64,000 bases of DNA from Hypomesus transpacificus. Lineage: Eukaryota; Chordata; Actinopteri; Osmeriformes; Osmeridae. Position 1 is the first letter of the stretch, and the number at the start of each line of letters is the position of its first letter. Where the stretch lies: positions 509,045 through 573,044 of the forward strand of contig NW_025814038.1 in NCBI RefSeq assembly GCF_021917145.1, in the 5' to 3' direction. The position numbers were made by a program, and so were the translations under genes. A model generated the notes under the pieces. It was not told where the DNA came from. It saw nothing but the letters and a program-made list of their open reading frames with translations, and ran no database searches. This document shows, one piece after another, positions 12,501 through 24,104 of this stretch.

Positions 12501-15500
12501 AATACCAAGCATATGAAGGATGGAGAAATGCATGTAGCAGGCCGAGGTTAAGTTAGTCTTGGCTGAGTGTGTTGTGCAGATCCTGAGTGTTTACCTGATG
12601 GAAGCCCAGGTAATCCTGGATGGTGGAAGATGTGTAAAAGATCCCGCCATCGGTTGTTACTACCAAGACAAACCCGTTTAGAGCCTGGAGACACAGAACA
12701 AAACACAGGATGTAAGAGCGACACACACACACAAACACACACACAAACACATCCCCTTTACACCGGCTGGGGGGCCTCAGATACACACAAACACACACGT
12801 GCGTGGTATACCTGGAGCAAAAGGTCACTCTCTGAGAAGCTGACTCCATCGATGCTGGAGAGAGAGGGGGCCGTCCAAGCACTCTTCTGTAAGGTCGCTG
12901 GAACCAGGGAGAGGGGAACATGATTTCACATGCAGTATTGGTATATCGCTTTAGATAACAATCACCTGCTAAACCAATTACAAATGTAAAGACTGTTAAG
13001 ATAGTGAGGTGAACCTTGTGGGTAGGTAGACAGCAGCGGGCCAAGAGACTAATTTAACCATCCAGGCCTGTAAAAGGGGACCAAAAACGACCAAATCCCT
13101 AGTGCCAGTCTGGGTTGTGGGCATGTGAGCCAGGCTGATGGAATGTTCCAGATCTTTCTCTCGATCTCTGTTATTATCTGCGATGCTAACTACACAGCAC
13201 ACACCACAGCTCTGCTCTTCCAGACAGGGGGTGATTATCATCACGACAGGAACATGAGACTGGTCACCATTAATCCAAAACGTCAGCCTCAAAATGCTCA
13301 AAAAGTATTTTTGAAAACAGCATTTGTTCTTTAACAGCAGCCAAGGTTAAAAACCTCTCATTTTACTGCTTGGATACAGATAAGAGGCACGAACCGAGTT
13401 TCATATCTGAAACGACAAAAATGAAGTTAAACATTTTCTCAGAGCCATTGGCTAGGCTAAGCTCAGGCCAAGCCTCAGAAACATGATCTCTGAGAACATG
13501 TTTTTTTGCTGTTGTTTTGGTGGAGCTCTGTGGTCTGTTTGAGAGACACAGCAGGCACCTCTCACCTGCCTGTCTGTCTGTCCTCACCTGCCTGCCTGTC
13601 TGTCTGTCCTCACCTGCCTGCCTGTCTGTCCTCACCTGCCTGTCTGCCTGTCCTCACCTGCCTGTCTGTCTGTCCTCACCTGCCTGCCTGTCTGTCCTCA
13701 CCTGCCTGTCTGCCTGTCCTCACCTGCCTGTCTGTCTGTCCTCACCTGCCTGTCTGTCTGTCCTCACCTGCCTGCCTGCCTGTCCTCACCTGCCTGCCTG
13801 TCTGTCCTCACCTGCCTGTCTGTCTGTCCTCACCTGCCTGCCTGTCTGTCCTCACCTGCCTGTCTGTCTGTCCTCACCTGCCTGTCTGTCTTCCTCCCTG
13901 TTAATCTCTGACTGTCACATGGCCCTGCTCAGATTTCACTGGGTTATTTCTGGAACAGAGTTTCATTGACTTTCGCAAGACGCACCTGCCACTGTATGTG
14001 GAACAAACAAAAAAGCACACAGCCAGGTGAGAGTTGTGTGTGTGTGTGTATATGAACGTGTGTATTTGACCCAAATCCCTTTCAACATAATCTAAATAGC
14101 TTGTACTGTTTACTTGCACCCCATTTGAATTCAGCTGAATCAACACAATTTTAGGAGGGCACTTTGCAAGTCACAGCTTAGCTCAGGGTTCAAAGCAACA
14201 TATTACAGGTATATTATTTCCCCCTTGTTTCTATTTTAGGCTTTGGCTAGTTGTTTGGAATCTAATCTCTGTTCTCTGGCGTTTTACCAACACAACAATG
14301 CCTCCTTTCCTTCCAACAGCGATGGCTTCTAGGCACGCTAGCGAGCTTCCCTCTCTTCCTACCACATCTCTTAGCTACCCATTTTAAAATGCGAAAACAC
14401 CCCAAAATTCTTAATGTCCTGATTTTCCAACATGTGCCCCTCTAAAATAAAAAGGTTTTTGCTGGTACTCTAAACACACTTGTTGCAAATCCAGGACAAT
14501 ATATCTCACTCCATATGTAAGCATTTCCTATACAGCAGAGATAGCATCAGTCCTTTCTTGATCCAGCCTAACAGCCCATGACCGACTCAGAGAGTCAGAT
14601 CTGCCAGAGTTTTGTGTCCTGTGATTAGGCGTCATATTGGTTTGCGTATTCAAAACAAAGGTAACAGTGAGACGTTTAACTGTCAGCTTTTTTTGAACTT
14701 TCTTTTTTCTGGCATTCTGATACAGTATGCAGTTGGGATTGAACAGATGAAAGACACATTGGTGACTCACAAACACACACCTCGAGGTCAAAGGTCACTG
14801 CGGGCCCCTTGATACTCATGGGACACACACACACAAACAGGCACTCTCTCACACACACACCCTCAGTGAGGGGACCCCAGAGAGACTACCGTGGCCTTGA
14901 GAAGGACAAAAGCGCTGACCTGATTTGCTCTGCTATACTTATCAACACACACAGGAAACAGCAAACAGCCAGCTGCACCAGAACACAAACATACGCTCTA
15001 ATTGGCCCTCCAGACCAGGCCTTAAAGGACAGCTAGTGTACAGCGACAACCCAAACCCGACCTCCACAGCCTAGACACTTTCTGTTTTCCAGTGCTCATA
15101 TCTCTGTGCTGTAATTAAAATACGTTAGCTGTTGCTACGGCTGGAGGGTTTATCCATAGTTACCGATGGTCCTCGAGGAGGAAAGTTTCACCTAATATCC
15201 TGAACTATCCGTTCAGTACAGGGCTCGATATTTTTCAAACCTTTCGTAACAATTTTTCAAACCTTTCAAAACTTTTTTTTTTTACTTTAGGAACCCTGCC
15301 GACACAGCATCACAAAGCAGATAACTGATCCTGAAACGTCTCCTGCGAATCAAAGGGAAGCTCACAGTAAAACGTGCACAAAACAAAAAACTGGAAAGAC
15401 ACCTTGGGAGGAGCAATTCAGAGGACTCCCTTCCTCCAGAGAGACCAGGGTTCAGGTTAAGGTAGGTGTTGTGACAACACCAGGTCTGTGTTTGACGGTC

Positions 15501-17839
15501 TGTCTTGTTCCCCTTCATCTTGATCTCAGCTTCACTCAGGGACCGACCTGATACGTGATTGCACAACACCGTGGTCTCTCTGGAGGAGGGCATCCCCCCC
15601 TCCTAAGGATTCAGAGCTTTTTCTCACGGGGTGTCACATCACTGGGTGTGACATCACATCCTCCTCCTCCGTTACAGTTTCTCACAATGGGATTCCTTTC
15701 ACGGGCACCTCACCCTGACTGGGTGCCACCAGACACACGTCGTTTCGAGGTAAAGTGTTTTGATTGGACAAAGATCACCTGACTAGTCTGCACCGACCTA
15801 CAACTGCGGGCAGGCTGTGTGACTATGAAGTTTGTCGGGCGCCCTTATCATAAGCCCTCATTTCGTGCCACCATGCTTCAGAGCTCCCCACACAAAAAAA
15901 CACATGAACTCGTTATCTGTGCTATCTCGTTATCTGTGCCCATCCTGTCCCCCTTCCTCCCAGGCAGCCAGCAGTCAAGCACTCACCTCATGCCTGGGTC
16001 AGGCCAGAGACACAGGCAGGAGAGCGATCCGTTCTGTATCGGTTTATAGGTGCCATCCGTCGTTGACAGTGTTAGATACTCTGACTGACATGCACATACA
16101 AACACTGACTGCTCGCCTGCACTTTACACACACATCAAACATAAACGGCTAATCCAACCAAGAAACTAGCAGGTTAACAGCCCTGCCTTCCAACCGTGAG
16201 TGTGTACACACGGGTGTGTGCGAGCGTGTGTGTGTGGTGTCACTCACCATTAAAGTATCTCTTGACCTTCAGATATCCCACACTGAGCCTGAGGATGGAG
16301 AGTTTGTCCAGACGACCTTTGACCTCCTGGGAGAAGGGCAGGAGGCTAGTCAGGCGCTCCAGCTCCCCGTTGAGACGGTCGCGGTGACGCTTGGACGGGT
16401 TTGTCTTCGCGGGACTCTCCACGACCGACGGCTTCACCCTGGGGCACAGGGACAGCGTGAGTAGCCTAGCCGTTCTGCTATGATTTTTCTCCTGAGAAGT
16501 ATTTTTCCCCCCCTGAGAAACTGACAGTTGACGCAATTCTTAACGATATTTGACCCAAGGACCACACTGACAACAGGTTTCTCTTAGTTTTTTTTACATT
16601 TTAACAAAGCTCATACCAGCTGTCTGATGTTTCAGTCAGATGTGTCAAATACACAACATTGCGTGTCATTGTGGGAGCCATTACATTTAGGGGAAATCGT
16701 CAGTTACTAATCCTCGACAATTAGCTAGAACTGTGACTGAGCTCAACGGCTGACGCTGAGTCAGACTGAGTCAGACCCAGTAGTCCCAGAGGCCTGCAGG
16801 CAGCAAGACATCTAGAAGTCCTCTGAGGGATGTGAAGCCGACTGCTCTCCAGTAATCTAGCTATGGTGGAGGGAACGAACACTAGACATTCAGCCTCCTT
16901 TGGAACTATAGTGTTGCCAAAACAAAAAGCATTCACAAATCAGTACAAATGTTATTTTGTTGCCACAACGAAAACGGAGATATTGGAATTAGAAATGGGC
17001 AACACTGGAACTATACAGACGTTATTTAAGGAATCATATTTGTGTAGGTTTGTACACAAATAAAGTTGGGTTGTTGTACAACAACTTTGTAAATAGAATG
17101 ACATCATCTTTAGATGTCACGTGGCTATTTATATAGGTCTGCCTCGAGTGCGCCAGCCAATAGGTGTGTTAAAGTTCATGCAGCGCCGGCGGAGCTGAGA
17201 ATGGCATTGGCTGCATCAAGTCAGCCGGCCTGCAGACGGCTGAAGGCGACGCATGAAGTCGAACACACCTATTGTCATTACAACAAATAGCTGCGTGATG
17301 ATTCTTCCGGGACAAGCCTAGACAAGCAACATCTACCATCGCTGCCTGTCAAAACACACTGATCTGAAGGAGGGTGGAAGGATGGAAGAAAGAATGCGAG
17401 GCAGACACGATTGGGAGATAGTTGGAAGGTAGACCTAAGTAAAGAGTTTACGTACGTGATTCAGATGTTACTATGGGCTAATACTCATTTACATCTGGAC
17501 AACGTTCAAACCATGCCATGAACAAATTGAGCTGTCGTAGACTCTAAAGCTCGCTCTCAGCTTCCTTCCCGTCAGGGTTCCTATGTAGTCTATCCCCTTC
17601 ACGCCCACCCTCCCAACTGTGATTTTAACTGGGTTCATGTAAAAAATAGTTTGGTAATTTACATTAGTCTCGTGGAGTGTTGTTTGTGGATGATTAGTGT
17701 CCCACCCACGACCATTTCACATAATAATGAACTTTTAACCACTCGATTGCATTTTTACACAATAAAAAACGTCTTACATTTTCTGGGCCGGTTTCTTTCT
17801 TTTCTTCGCAGCGTAGACTGCCCTGTCATCACCCAACAT
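9534..17839 (-). CDS. ahr: Aryl hydrocarbon receptor, AHR2-like N terminus, short C-terminal half
   Basis: Ligand-activated bHLH-PAS transcription factor that pairs with ARNT and binds xenobiotic response elements. Ten coding exons (-): 17778-17839, 16248-16438, 12812-12897, 12595-12684, 12029-12140, 11357-11481, 11020-11222, 10798-10907, 10505-10646, 9534-10422. All junctions are GT/AG and the phases agree, giving 669 residues. The N terminus ([13 protein letters not shown]) resembles fish AHR2. The bHLH spans about residues 32-82 with [18 protein letters not shown] follows (exons 3-6). PAS-B has [21 protein letters not shown] and [15 protein letters not shown], typical of the ligand pocket. 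Exon 10 keeps [18 protein letters not shown] and an acidic [10 protein letters not shown] motif, but there is no long Gln-rich transactivation region. At 669 residues it is far shorter than AHR2 proteins (about 1,000) and shorter than most AHR1. I am sure of the family and less sure of the paralogue. Confidence 0.93.
11690..12012. repeat. Minisatellite in AHR intron 5, running up to the exon 5 donor
   Basis: Degenerate tandem copies of TCTACAGTAATGTG and TCTAGTGTCATGTG, 12-14 bp units. It ends about 16 bases before the exon 5 splice donor at 12028. Confidence 0.9.
12146..12412. repeat. 28-bp minisatellite in AHR intron 4
   Basis: About nine copies of a 28-bp unit, GATAGAGAGATGAAGGAGAA plus CAGGAGAG, starting a few bases upstream of the exon 5 acceptor on the minus strand. 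The Ser/Leu/Pro-rich frames on the reverse strand arise from this array. Confidence 0.95.
13561..13895. repeat. CCTGCCTGTCTGTCTGTCCTCA minisatellite in AHR intron 2
   Basis: Tandem copies of a CACCTGCCTGTCTGTCTGTC unit with TGCC/TGTC variation. Adjacent units have no unique spacers. Confidence 0.95.
17161..17271. mobile_element. Small MITE with TA target duplication
   Basis: Ends are AGGTGTGTTAAAGTTCATGC and the inverse of GCATGAAGTCGAACACACCT, flanked by TA on both sides. A second copy with better-matched ends lies at 49793-49929. The internal part is GC-rich with partial palindromes. The TA target site suggests a Tc1/mariner-mobilised element, but the family is not certain. It sits about 500 bp upstream of the AHR first coding exon's splice donor. 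Confidence 0.7.
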
Positions 17840-18466
17840 GTTGACTTTCACTTTTTAAACGATTCAACTTTAGCTTTCTGACCCAAAATATGCGTGAAAA
17901 GATGAGCGAATGCTAAACAAAAATCTGCTCATGGTTCCTCCACTATCGTTTCAGACTCAGCTCCTCTGCTGATAGATTACAACTAAATTGTACGGAGATG
18001 ACATCAGCACCTGTTAAAACACAAATCTTTAACTTAAGGCAAGTTCGTGGTCCTTGTTCCCTTAAAATGAGTGAACCACTCTAACGAAAGACGTCCGTTT
18101 TGTTCAGAGTTTTCAACCAATCAGGATCAGCGTAAGAAAACAGCACACGGTCAGACCAATAACAATTGGTGTAACTTAAACTACTGTGAAGTTGTTGAAA
18201 GGTGTAGTTCAACATTGAAAAAACTATTAACTTCTTATTAACAATTCCTAGATATTTGTATAATGATTGATAATGGAAAAGCAACGTATGCCTATAACTT
18301 GACTAAAGGTAACTTAATTCTTAAATAGTCCTCCCCTTGCAACATGCATGGGTTTATACCGCCCCCTAGCGGTAATAGCCTACCACATGCATGATGACTT
18401 CATGGGGATACTTTAGTACTTCAAACCAAATATCCAATTTAGTTTGTGACATCATATAGTTTAAAT

Positions 18467-18657
18467 CAGGGGTGTCGAACTCCGGTCCTCGAGGGCCGCT
18501 GTCCTGCATGTTTTAGATGTTTCCCTGCTCCAACACACCTGATTCAATTAAAAGGGTTGTTATAACGACCATTCATTCGAATCAGGTGAGCTGGATCAGG
18601 GAAACATCTAAAACATGCAGGACAGCGGCCCTCGAGGACCGGAGCTCGACACCCCTG
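18467..18657. mobile_element. hAT-type MITE, 191 bp, with 8-bp target duplication
   Basis: Begins CAGGGGTGTCGAACTCCGG and ends with the near-perfect inverse. The two arms pair over roughly 80 bp around a short AT-rich centre. It is flanked by identical 8-bp copies of GTTTAAAT (18459-18466 and 18658-18665). CAGGGG ends with an 8-bp duplication are diagnostic of hAT transposase mobilisation. No coding capacity. Confidence 0.92.
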
Positions 18658-19365
18658 GTTTAAATACATACGTATTTGCGACAATAACCCAGATTTCTGC
18701 TAATAATCCAGGCCCGGATGTAAAACCTGATCTACTTGCAACAACTAAACCATGATTCATTCATGACAGTTTGTCTTGCCTAAAATCGCAAGATTAAACA
18801 ACAACACCAAGACATTGATATATTTTTTTTAATGGAATTTCGGTGAAAAGAACAATGTACAGCACATGGACACAAAGTTTGATTAGAAGAGACATCACGA
18901 CATAGCTGTAAAATTATTCCCTACATGATTACATGCGTATATTACAGGTTCTGCCCCCACTTGCTCAGACATTGTTAAAGGAAATGTAGTGTGATTTCAA
19001 GTTTGAAAATCTATCTTATTATTCTAAGCATTTTATTTAGAAGTTTTTTTTTACAGGTTGTTCTCATTGAGATAAAATCTAATTTAGAAAAGAAACCTGT
19101 TCAACCACAGTATGGGAAACAATTGATCAGTACAATTACCTACATTAACAAACATGAACGAGACTAAAGATTAAAAAAAACTTATAGAACATAAAGAAAC
19201 ACAAAATATAATTATTAAAACACCCGTCCTAAAAGACAATTACATTATTCTATGACATAAATCGATCAACTGTCTCTATTTCACCTATGTAACTAGATCT
19301 AGTTTACAAATTTTTAGGAGAGAATTCCAAGACCAGGGAGCTAAGTAAGTGAATCATTTAATCCC

Positions 19366-19470
19366 ATGATCTATGGCTCAGTGGCTAGAGAGTTTGACTA
19401 CAGATCAAGAGGTCACAGGTTCAAATCCACCCTGCACATTGCTTTGGGATAAAAGCATCTGCTAAATAAA
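19366..19470 (+). mobile_element. tRNA-derived SINE, short, second family
   Basis: A tRNA-like head with TGGCTCAGTGGCTAGAG (A box) and GGTTCAAATCC (B box), then a tail GGATAAAAGCATCTGCTAAAT. It lacks the CTTGGGCAAGGCAC body of the main SINE family in this window. Confidence 0.75.
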
Positions 19471-19530
19471 CACACTACGATACCCTGTCATTGATTGTGG
19501 AGTATAAAAATCGGAAAGGTTCAACTCGTC

Positions 19531-22500
19531 TCAAAACGCCAGGGGCTTGGCCTGTTCCCATGGAAACTCCTCTCTGCCAAAGTGCCCATAGCAAGCTGTG
19601 GACTGGTAGATAGGCCTCTTCAGACCCAACTCCCTGAGGACAAAACCACACACACACACACACATCAGACTGGCTCTCCAGCCTACTCATAAGTCATACA
19701 GCTGCCTCGATGCAAGGAACTCATGACCTGGGGCCTCTTGTATAAAGGATTGCGTAGCTTTCATACCACAAGATGGCGTACGGCCAAAACTCGAAAAGTA
19801 CCTATGCACAGAAATATTCACATGTATAAAACCGGTCGTACGCCAGGTCCTGCGCACCTTTCCTTTATAAATCACAATCAACGTGAGATTGAACGAGCCA
19901 CTGACCCCGCCTTGCCTCCTCCCATAAATGAATATGCAGATGGACTATAACTGAGCTCCTGAGGTAATTTCTTTGTCTGAATTACTGTATGTCTTCTTTT
20001 ATTATTTTTTTATTTAGCAGACTCTTATCCAGAGCGATTTACAGTAAGTACAGGGACATTCCCGTCGAGGCAAGTAGGGTGAAGTGCCTATGACACAACG
20101 TCATTTTGCACAGCCGAGGATCGAACCGGCAACCTTCTGATTGGTAGCCCGATTCCCTAACTGCTCAGCCATTTGACACCCACCCAATGGGTACCCAGTA
20201 CTTACTTCACAATGACCCCAGGCCTCAGGTCAAAGTTCTTCTGGACTATCTGCAGGAGCTCGTCTTCGTCCCTGGTCGATGTACCGTAGTGAAACACAGA
20301 GATGGACAGGGGGTGGCTCACAGCAATGGCATAGGAGACCTGGGCAAGCCGAGAGGGACAATGTCCATAGCATCAGTTGACCTCTTATGGGATGAGCAAA
20401 CACGTTATCAGGGCCACGGTGGAAGAAACAAGTTAAACGCATAACGTGAACCACAACAGCAAGCACACACGCACGCACACACCTGTGTGTTTTAGAGAAC
20501 AGACCCACTTTATTACAGCTGCTCACCTGAACCAGGGCTCTCCTGCAGAGCTTGGCCTTCACCAGAGACTTGGCCACCCAGCGTGCAGCGTAGGCCCCGG
20601 AGCGGTCCACTTTAGAGTAGTCCTTCCCTGAGAAGGCCCCGCCTCCGTGGCCGCCCCAACCTCCGTAGGTGTCCACTATTATCTTGCGGCCCGTGAGTCC
20701 TGCATCAGACTATCCGCAGAGGGGAAAACAAACACACCCCACACACACACCACACGCCCCACACACCACACGCCCCACACACCACACGCCCCACACACCA
20801 CACCCCACACACACACCACACGCCCCACACACCACACGCCCCACACACCACACGCCCCACACGCCCCACACACCACACACCACACGCCCCACACGCCCCA
20901 CACGCCCCACACACCACACGCCCCACACACCACAAACACACGATTATTGGCTGGTATCAAAATGACGGGAGGCAAGCAGGAAATGGCTTCAGTTGGATTC
21001 TAAGCCATAAGCCTTAATGGTACACACTTTTACCCATTTAAATACTGGGGTGCCCCCTTATTTCGTTCCAGGATAGCATTGCATGCCTGTTTCAAACTCA
21101 CCTGTGGCCCGCCATAGAGGAACATCCCACTGGGTAAAAGGTGGTAGATGGTCCTGTCGTCCAGATACTTGGCAGGGATGACCACGGCGATGACCTTCTC
21201 CCTCAGGCTCCGGCGGATCTCCTCCAGGGTAATGTCAGAGCTGTGCTGGACTGAGATAACCACAGTGTGGACGCGCAGCGGCTCCATGGCTCCATGGTTG
21301 TCCCTGTATTCCACGGTGACCTGGAGAGAAGGAATTAGGATCTAAGAGCGAGCAGTATAAGCACTGTATCGAATTGTCCATTTATAGAAGTCGCTGCCAT
21401 TCAGAACAACGTGCGCATGACCTTCCAAAAGGTCCCTCCACCCCACCCCCCCCTCCCTTTACCTGTGTTTTTGAGTCGGGGCGTATCCATGGACATTCTC
21501 CATTTCTAGACAGCTCCTTTATCCTGAAGTTGAGCTTGTGAGCCAAGAGGATGGTCAAGGGCATGCATTCTTCTGTCTCATCCGTGGCGTAGCCAAACAT
21601 CAGGCCCTGGCAAGACAACCGGCGTTAGACAACCGGGCCTGCTAAACCCTTGGGTGTAGTTGCGCTGCTCGTTGGTCATTCTGATTTTTACCCACTAGCT
21701 ACGCCATCTTAAAACAAGCTTTTCGCTGGCGCGGGTGGAATGTATTTATACAGGAGTTCAACCAATTCAGATCGTCTGAACAAAGAGATTGACTAGCACA
21801 CAAATATGAACAGTCGTACATGTCCTAACTTTGACCTTAGGTATTCAGTGATTAAAATATTGCCATTAAGTTTACACCACACTGGGATAATAAATTATAG
21901 ATAATAATGTATAGAGTGCAGAAAGCCAGATTATAGCTATGTGAATATTAGGATATTCTTATACTAGCTTTGCACATTTAGATTTGGTCATATTTGGCAT
22001 TTTTCTTTGTAAATCTAGGTTTCACACTCAAACGTATTTATTGCGTTGCGACTGCCTACGCATGTCACTACTACCAAACAGGAAGTCCCCCTTTAGTGGG
22101 TAGGCCATCTATTAACCCCGTAAGTATTGCAAAACCAAAGGGCATGGTCCAAGTAGGGCTCAATAGCTTCAGGCCTACCTGATCGCCAGCACCAATGTCC
22201 TCCTGGTCCCGTCCCTCGAACACACAGTCTGCAATCTCCGCACACTGCGGTTCCAGCGCCACCAGCACGTTGCATGTCTTATAATCAAAACCTGCAGGAT
22301 TAAGCAGCTCAGTGAAACCCCAATGACATGGTACTAAGTCGATTCTGCTTCAGCCAACTCCTTGTTGTCAAATTAAGAGCACCGTGTGCTCATAGAATGC
22401 GCTTTTAACCAAAGCCGAGTACAGGAGAGAATCGAACTGGTTGCCCAACTAAAGCTAATTTATCTGCAGAGAAATGCTTTCTCACTGAACTAAAGCTATC

Positions 22501-23218
22501 ACCCAAAAAGTAGGCAATGTGACAAGGATGTAAATACATCCATATTTACCTTTGGAAGAATCGTCGTAGCCGATTTTCTTCACCGTGTTTCTGACCACGG
22601 TCTGTATATCCACTTTACCCTTGGAGGTAACTTCTCCACACAGCAAGATCATTCCCGTCTTGGCCACACATTCTGAAACCAAAATAATAACAGAAAAGGC
22701 CGTAACAAGACACGATAACAGTGTCAACTAGGTACCAGCAGTTTCCTATCTAGATGGACATGGTAGTAGGCTACCTGTTTTTGAGTTTGCACATAAGGTG
22801 GCATGTTGCACTCATGAAGAATCTTAACTTTTATCTTGAGCTATCAAATGAATAACCCTAACCTGGTTAAAATAGGACACACTAGGCCTACACTTACCGC
22901 ATGCCACTCTGGAGTCAGGGTCTTGGGTGAGATATGCGTCAAGAACAGCGTCACTAATTTGGTCGCACATCTTATCTGAGATGCAAAAACAGCAATAGAA
23001 ACATGTTTACAACATCTTCGCTGGTATCAAAAACTTCACTAGTAAGCATATTGTTCGGTTAACCAGAGTCTGAAACGGCTATGACAACTTATTCGAAACG
23101 CATCATTGTTATAGAAATAAATCCACGCTCCAACGGTACCCGCATGTCCTTCCCCAACGGACTCCGATGTAAAAAGGAATGTTTTTCCGGAACGATGTCC
23201 ACTACTACTAGTATTCAT
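19531..23218 (-). CDS. mat2al: Methionine adenosyltransferase (S-adenosylmethionine synthetase), divergent MAT2A-like paralogue
   Basis: Cytosolic enzyme making S-adenosylmethionine from methionine and ATP. Nine exons (-): 23140-23218, 22898-22975, 22550-22672, 22179-22291, 21463-21606, 21102-21320, 20527-20709, 20206-20339, 19531-19633. Phases agree and the product is 391 residues against 395 for human MAT2A. Seen: [10 protein letters not shown], then [74 protein letters not shown] and a C-terminal [10 protein letters not shown]. These cover the ATP, metal and methionine sites. Odd points are GHPDK changed to GHADK across the exon 1/2 junction, and a segment ([17 protein letters not shown]-like, about residues 125-140) unlike the very conserved MAT1A/MAT2A sequence. 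The paralogue symbol is my best guess; the enzyme family is certain. Confidence 0.92.
20010..20179 (-). mobile_element. tRNA-derived SINE (main family), minus orientation
   Basis: Inverse of the tail (TTTAGCAGACTCTTATCCAG), then the body and the tRNA-like head ending in CAGCCATTTGACACC. It lies just downstream of exon 8 of the methionine adenosyltransferase gene. Confidence 0.9.
20737..20936. repeat. CACACGCCCCACACAC minisatellite
   Basis: Tandem 10-16 bp units of CACACGCCCC and CACACAC immediately upstream (minus sense) of exon 7 of the methionine adenosyltransferase gene. Confidence 0.95.
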
Positions 23219-24104
23219 TTTTAAACTTGATGTTGCAGTTGCTGATGTAAGACTGCAAGCTTTGTCCTAATATATGAACTCTGAACTGCAGTTTTCACAT
23301 GTCCGTTTTTTGTGGAGCAAAGTTGTCTGCAAAAAGTTGATCTGATTATCTATCGCCTCCTACTGGCTAGATTGAGCAACCAGTGTCTGAGAAGGCGACA
23401 AAAACGTCATATGTAGCAACCAATAGTGACTTGAGAGCCACACGACGTTACCGCGAGGTACAAGCCAGGGCAAGCGGTCTAGACAAAATGTTCCACAGGC
23501 AGTCTTATGTGTAGAAGTCCCAAGATGTCCCACATACATTAAAATCAAATAAAAACAATTGTTCATAAAAAATAAATAACAATTAAAAATTAAAATGGCT
23601 TTCATACTAGTAATTCTGACCATTTCTCTTTTTAATAGTTGTTATATGATCACACCTCTGATTCATATCAGCAACTAAGGAACCCATACAACTGCAAACA
23701 ACATACTTTAAAAATTGACAATCTTGGTTAGTGTAATAGATTACAAAATGGCTCTCCTATGAATAAGGCAGCTTGGTAAAATTATGATTCCGACCTAAAC
23801 CAAACAATTTCACAAACTTACAATGACCCACTTTCTATACATAATAAAAAATGCCTACATTTAAATGCAAGTAATCATATTTAAACCTAAATAGCATAGT
23901 TTAGTATCACATGATAATGTCAGTGTATGATTGTGAACTCTATCACCATCTTTCTTCAAGATTTTCCAAGCAGCCAAAATGTCTCAAACCCTAATGGAAA
24001 GCCAAAAGTTCTCTTTCAGTCAGGAAGTCAGTTAAAACAACGGAAGAAAAAGCCTTAAGTCTGTCGTCAAGGTGACCCGCCATCGTCACGGTGACCCGCC
24101 ATCG
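23219..24104. other. Intergenic region upstream of mat2al and downstream of zmym4
   Basis: AT-rich and without recognisable exons. The last 60 bp before the zmym4 stop hold three copies of CGCCATCGTCACGGTGACC or close variants. The convergent or tandem gene ends leave room only for UTRs and the mat2al promoter. Confidence 0.5.

Larger units (their letters stand above)
17840..19530. other. Intergenic region between AHR and the methionine adenosyltransferase gene
   Basis: It contains the AHR upstream region, a hAT-type MITE at 18467-18657 and a tRNA-derived SINE at 19366-19470. The remainder is AT-rich with no exons recognised. Confidence 0.5.

Noticed and set aside
12000-12508. Two overlapping reverse-strand frames of 160-166 codons
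   Set aside because: They arise from the 28-bp minisatellite joined to AHR exon 5; only the 12029-12140 portion is coding, in one frame.
13506-13969. Long Cys/Leu/Pro/Ser frames and a CRISPR-like look of regularly spaced repeats
   Set aside because: A eukaryotic intronic minisatellite with contiguous units and no unique spacers.
19735-19890. Segment with GGCGTACGGCC and GGTCGTACGCCAGG blocks that looks like a dispersed repeat
   Set aside because: Likely repetitive, but I could not find its ends or family in this window, so it is not listed as a feature.
20679-20975. Cys/Gly/Val-Trp rich frames
   Set aside because: Low-complexity product of the CACACGCCCC minisatellite.
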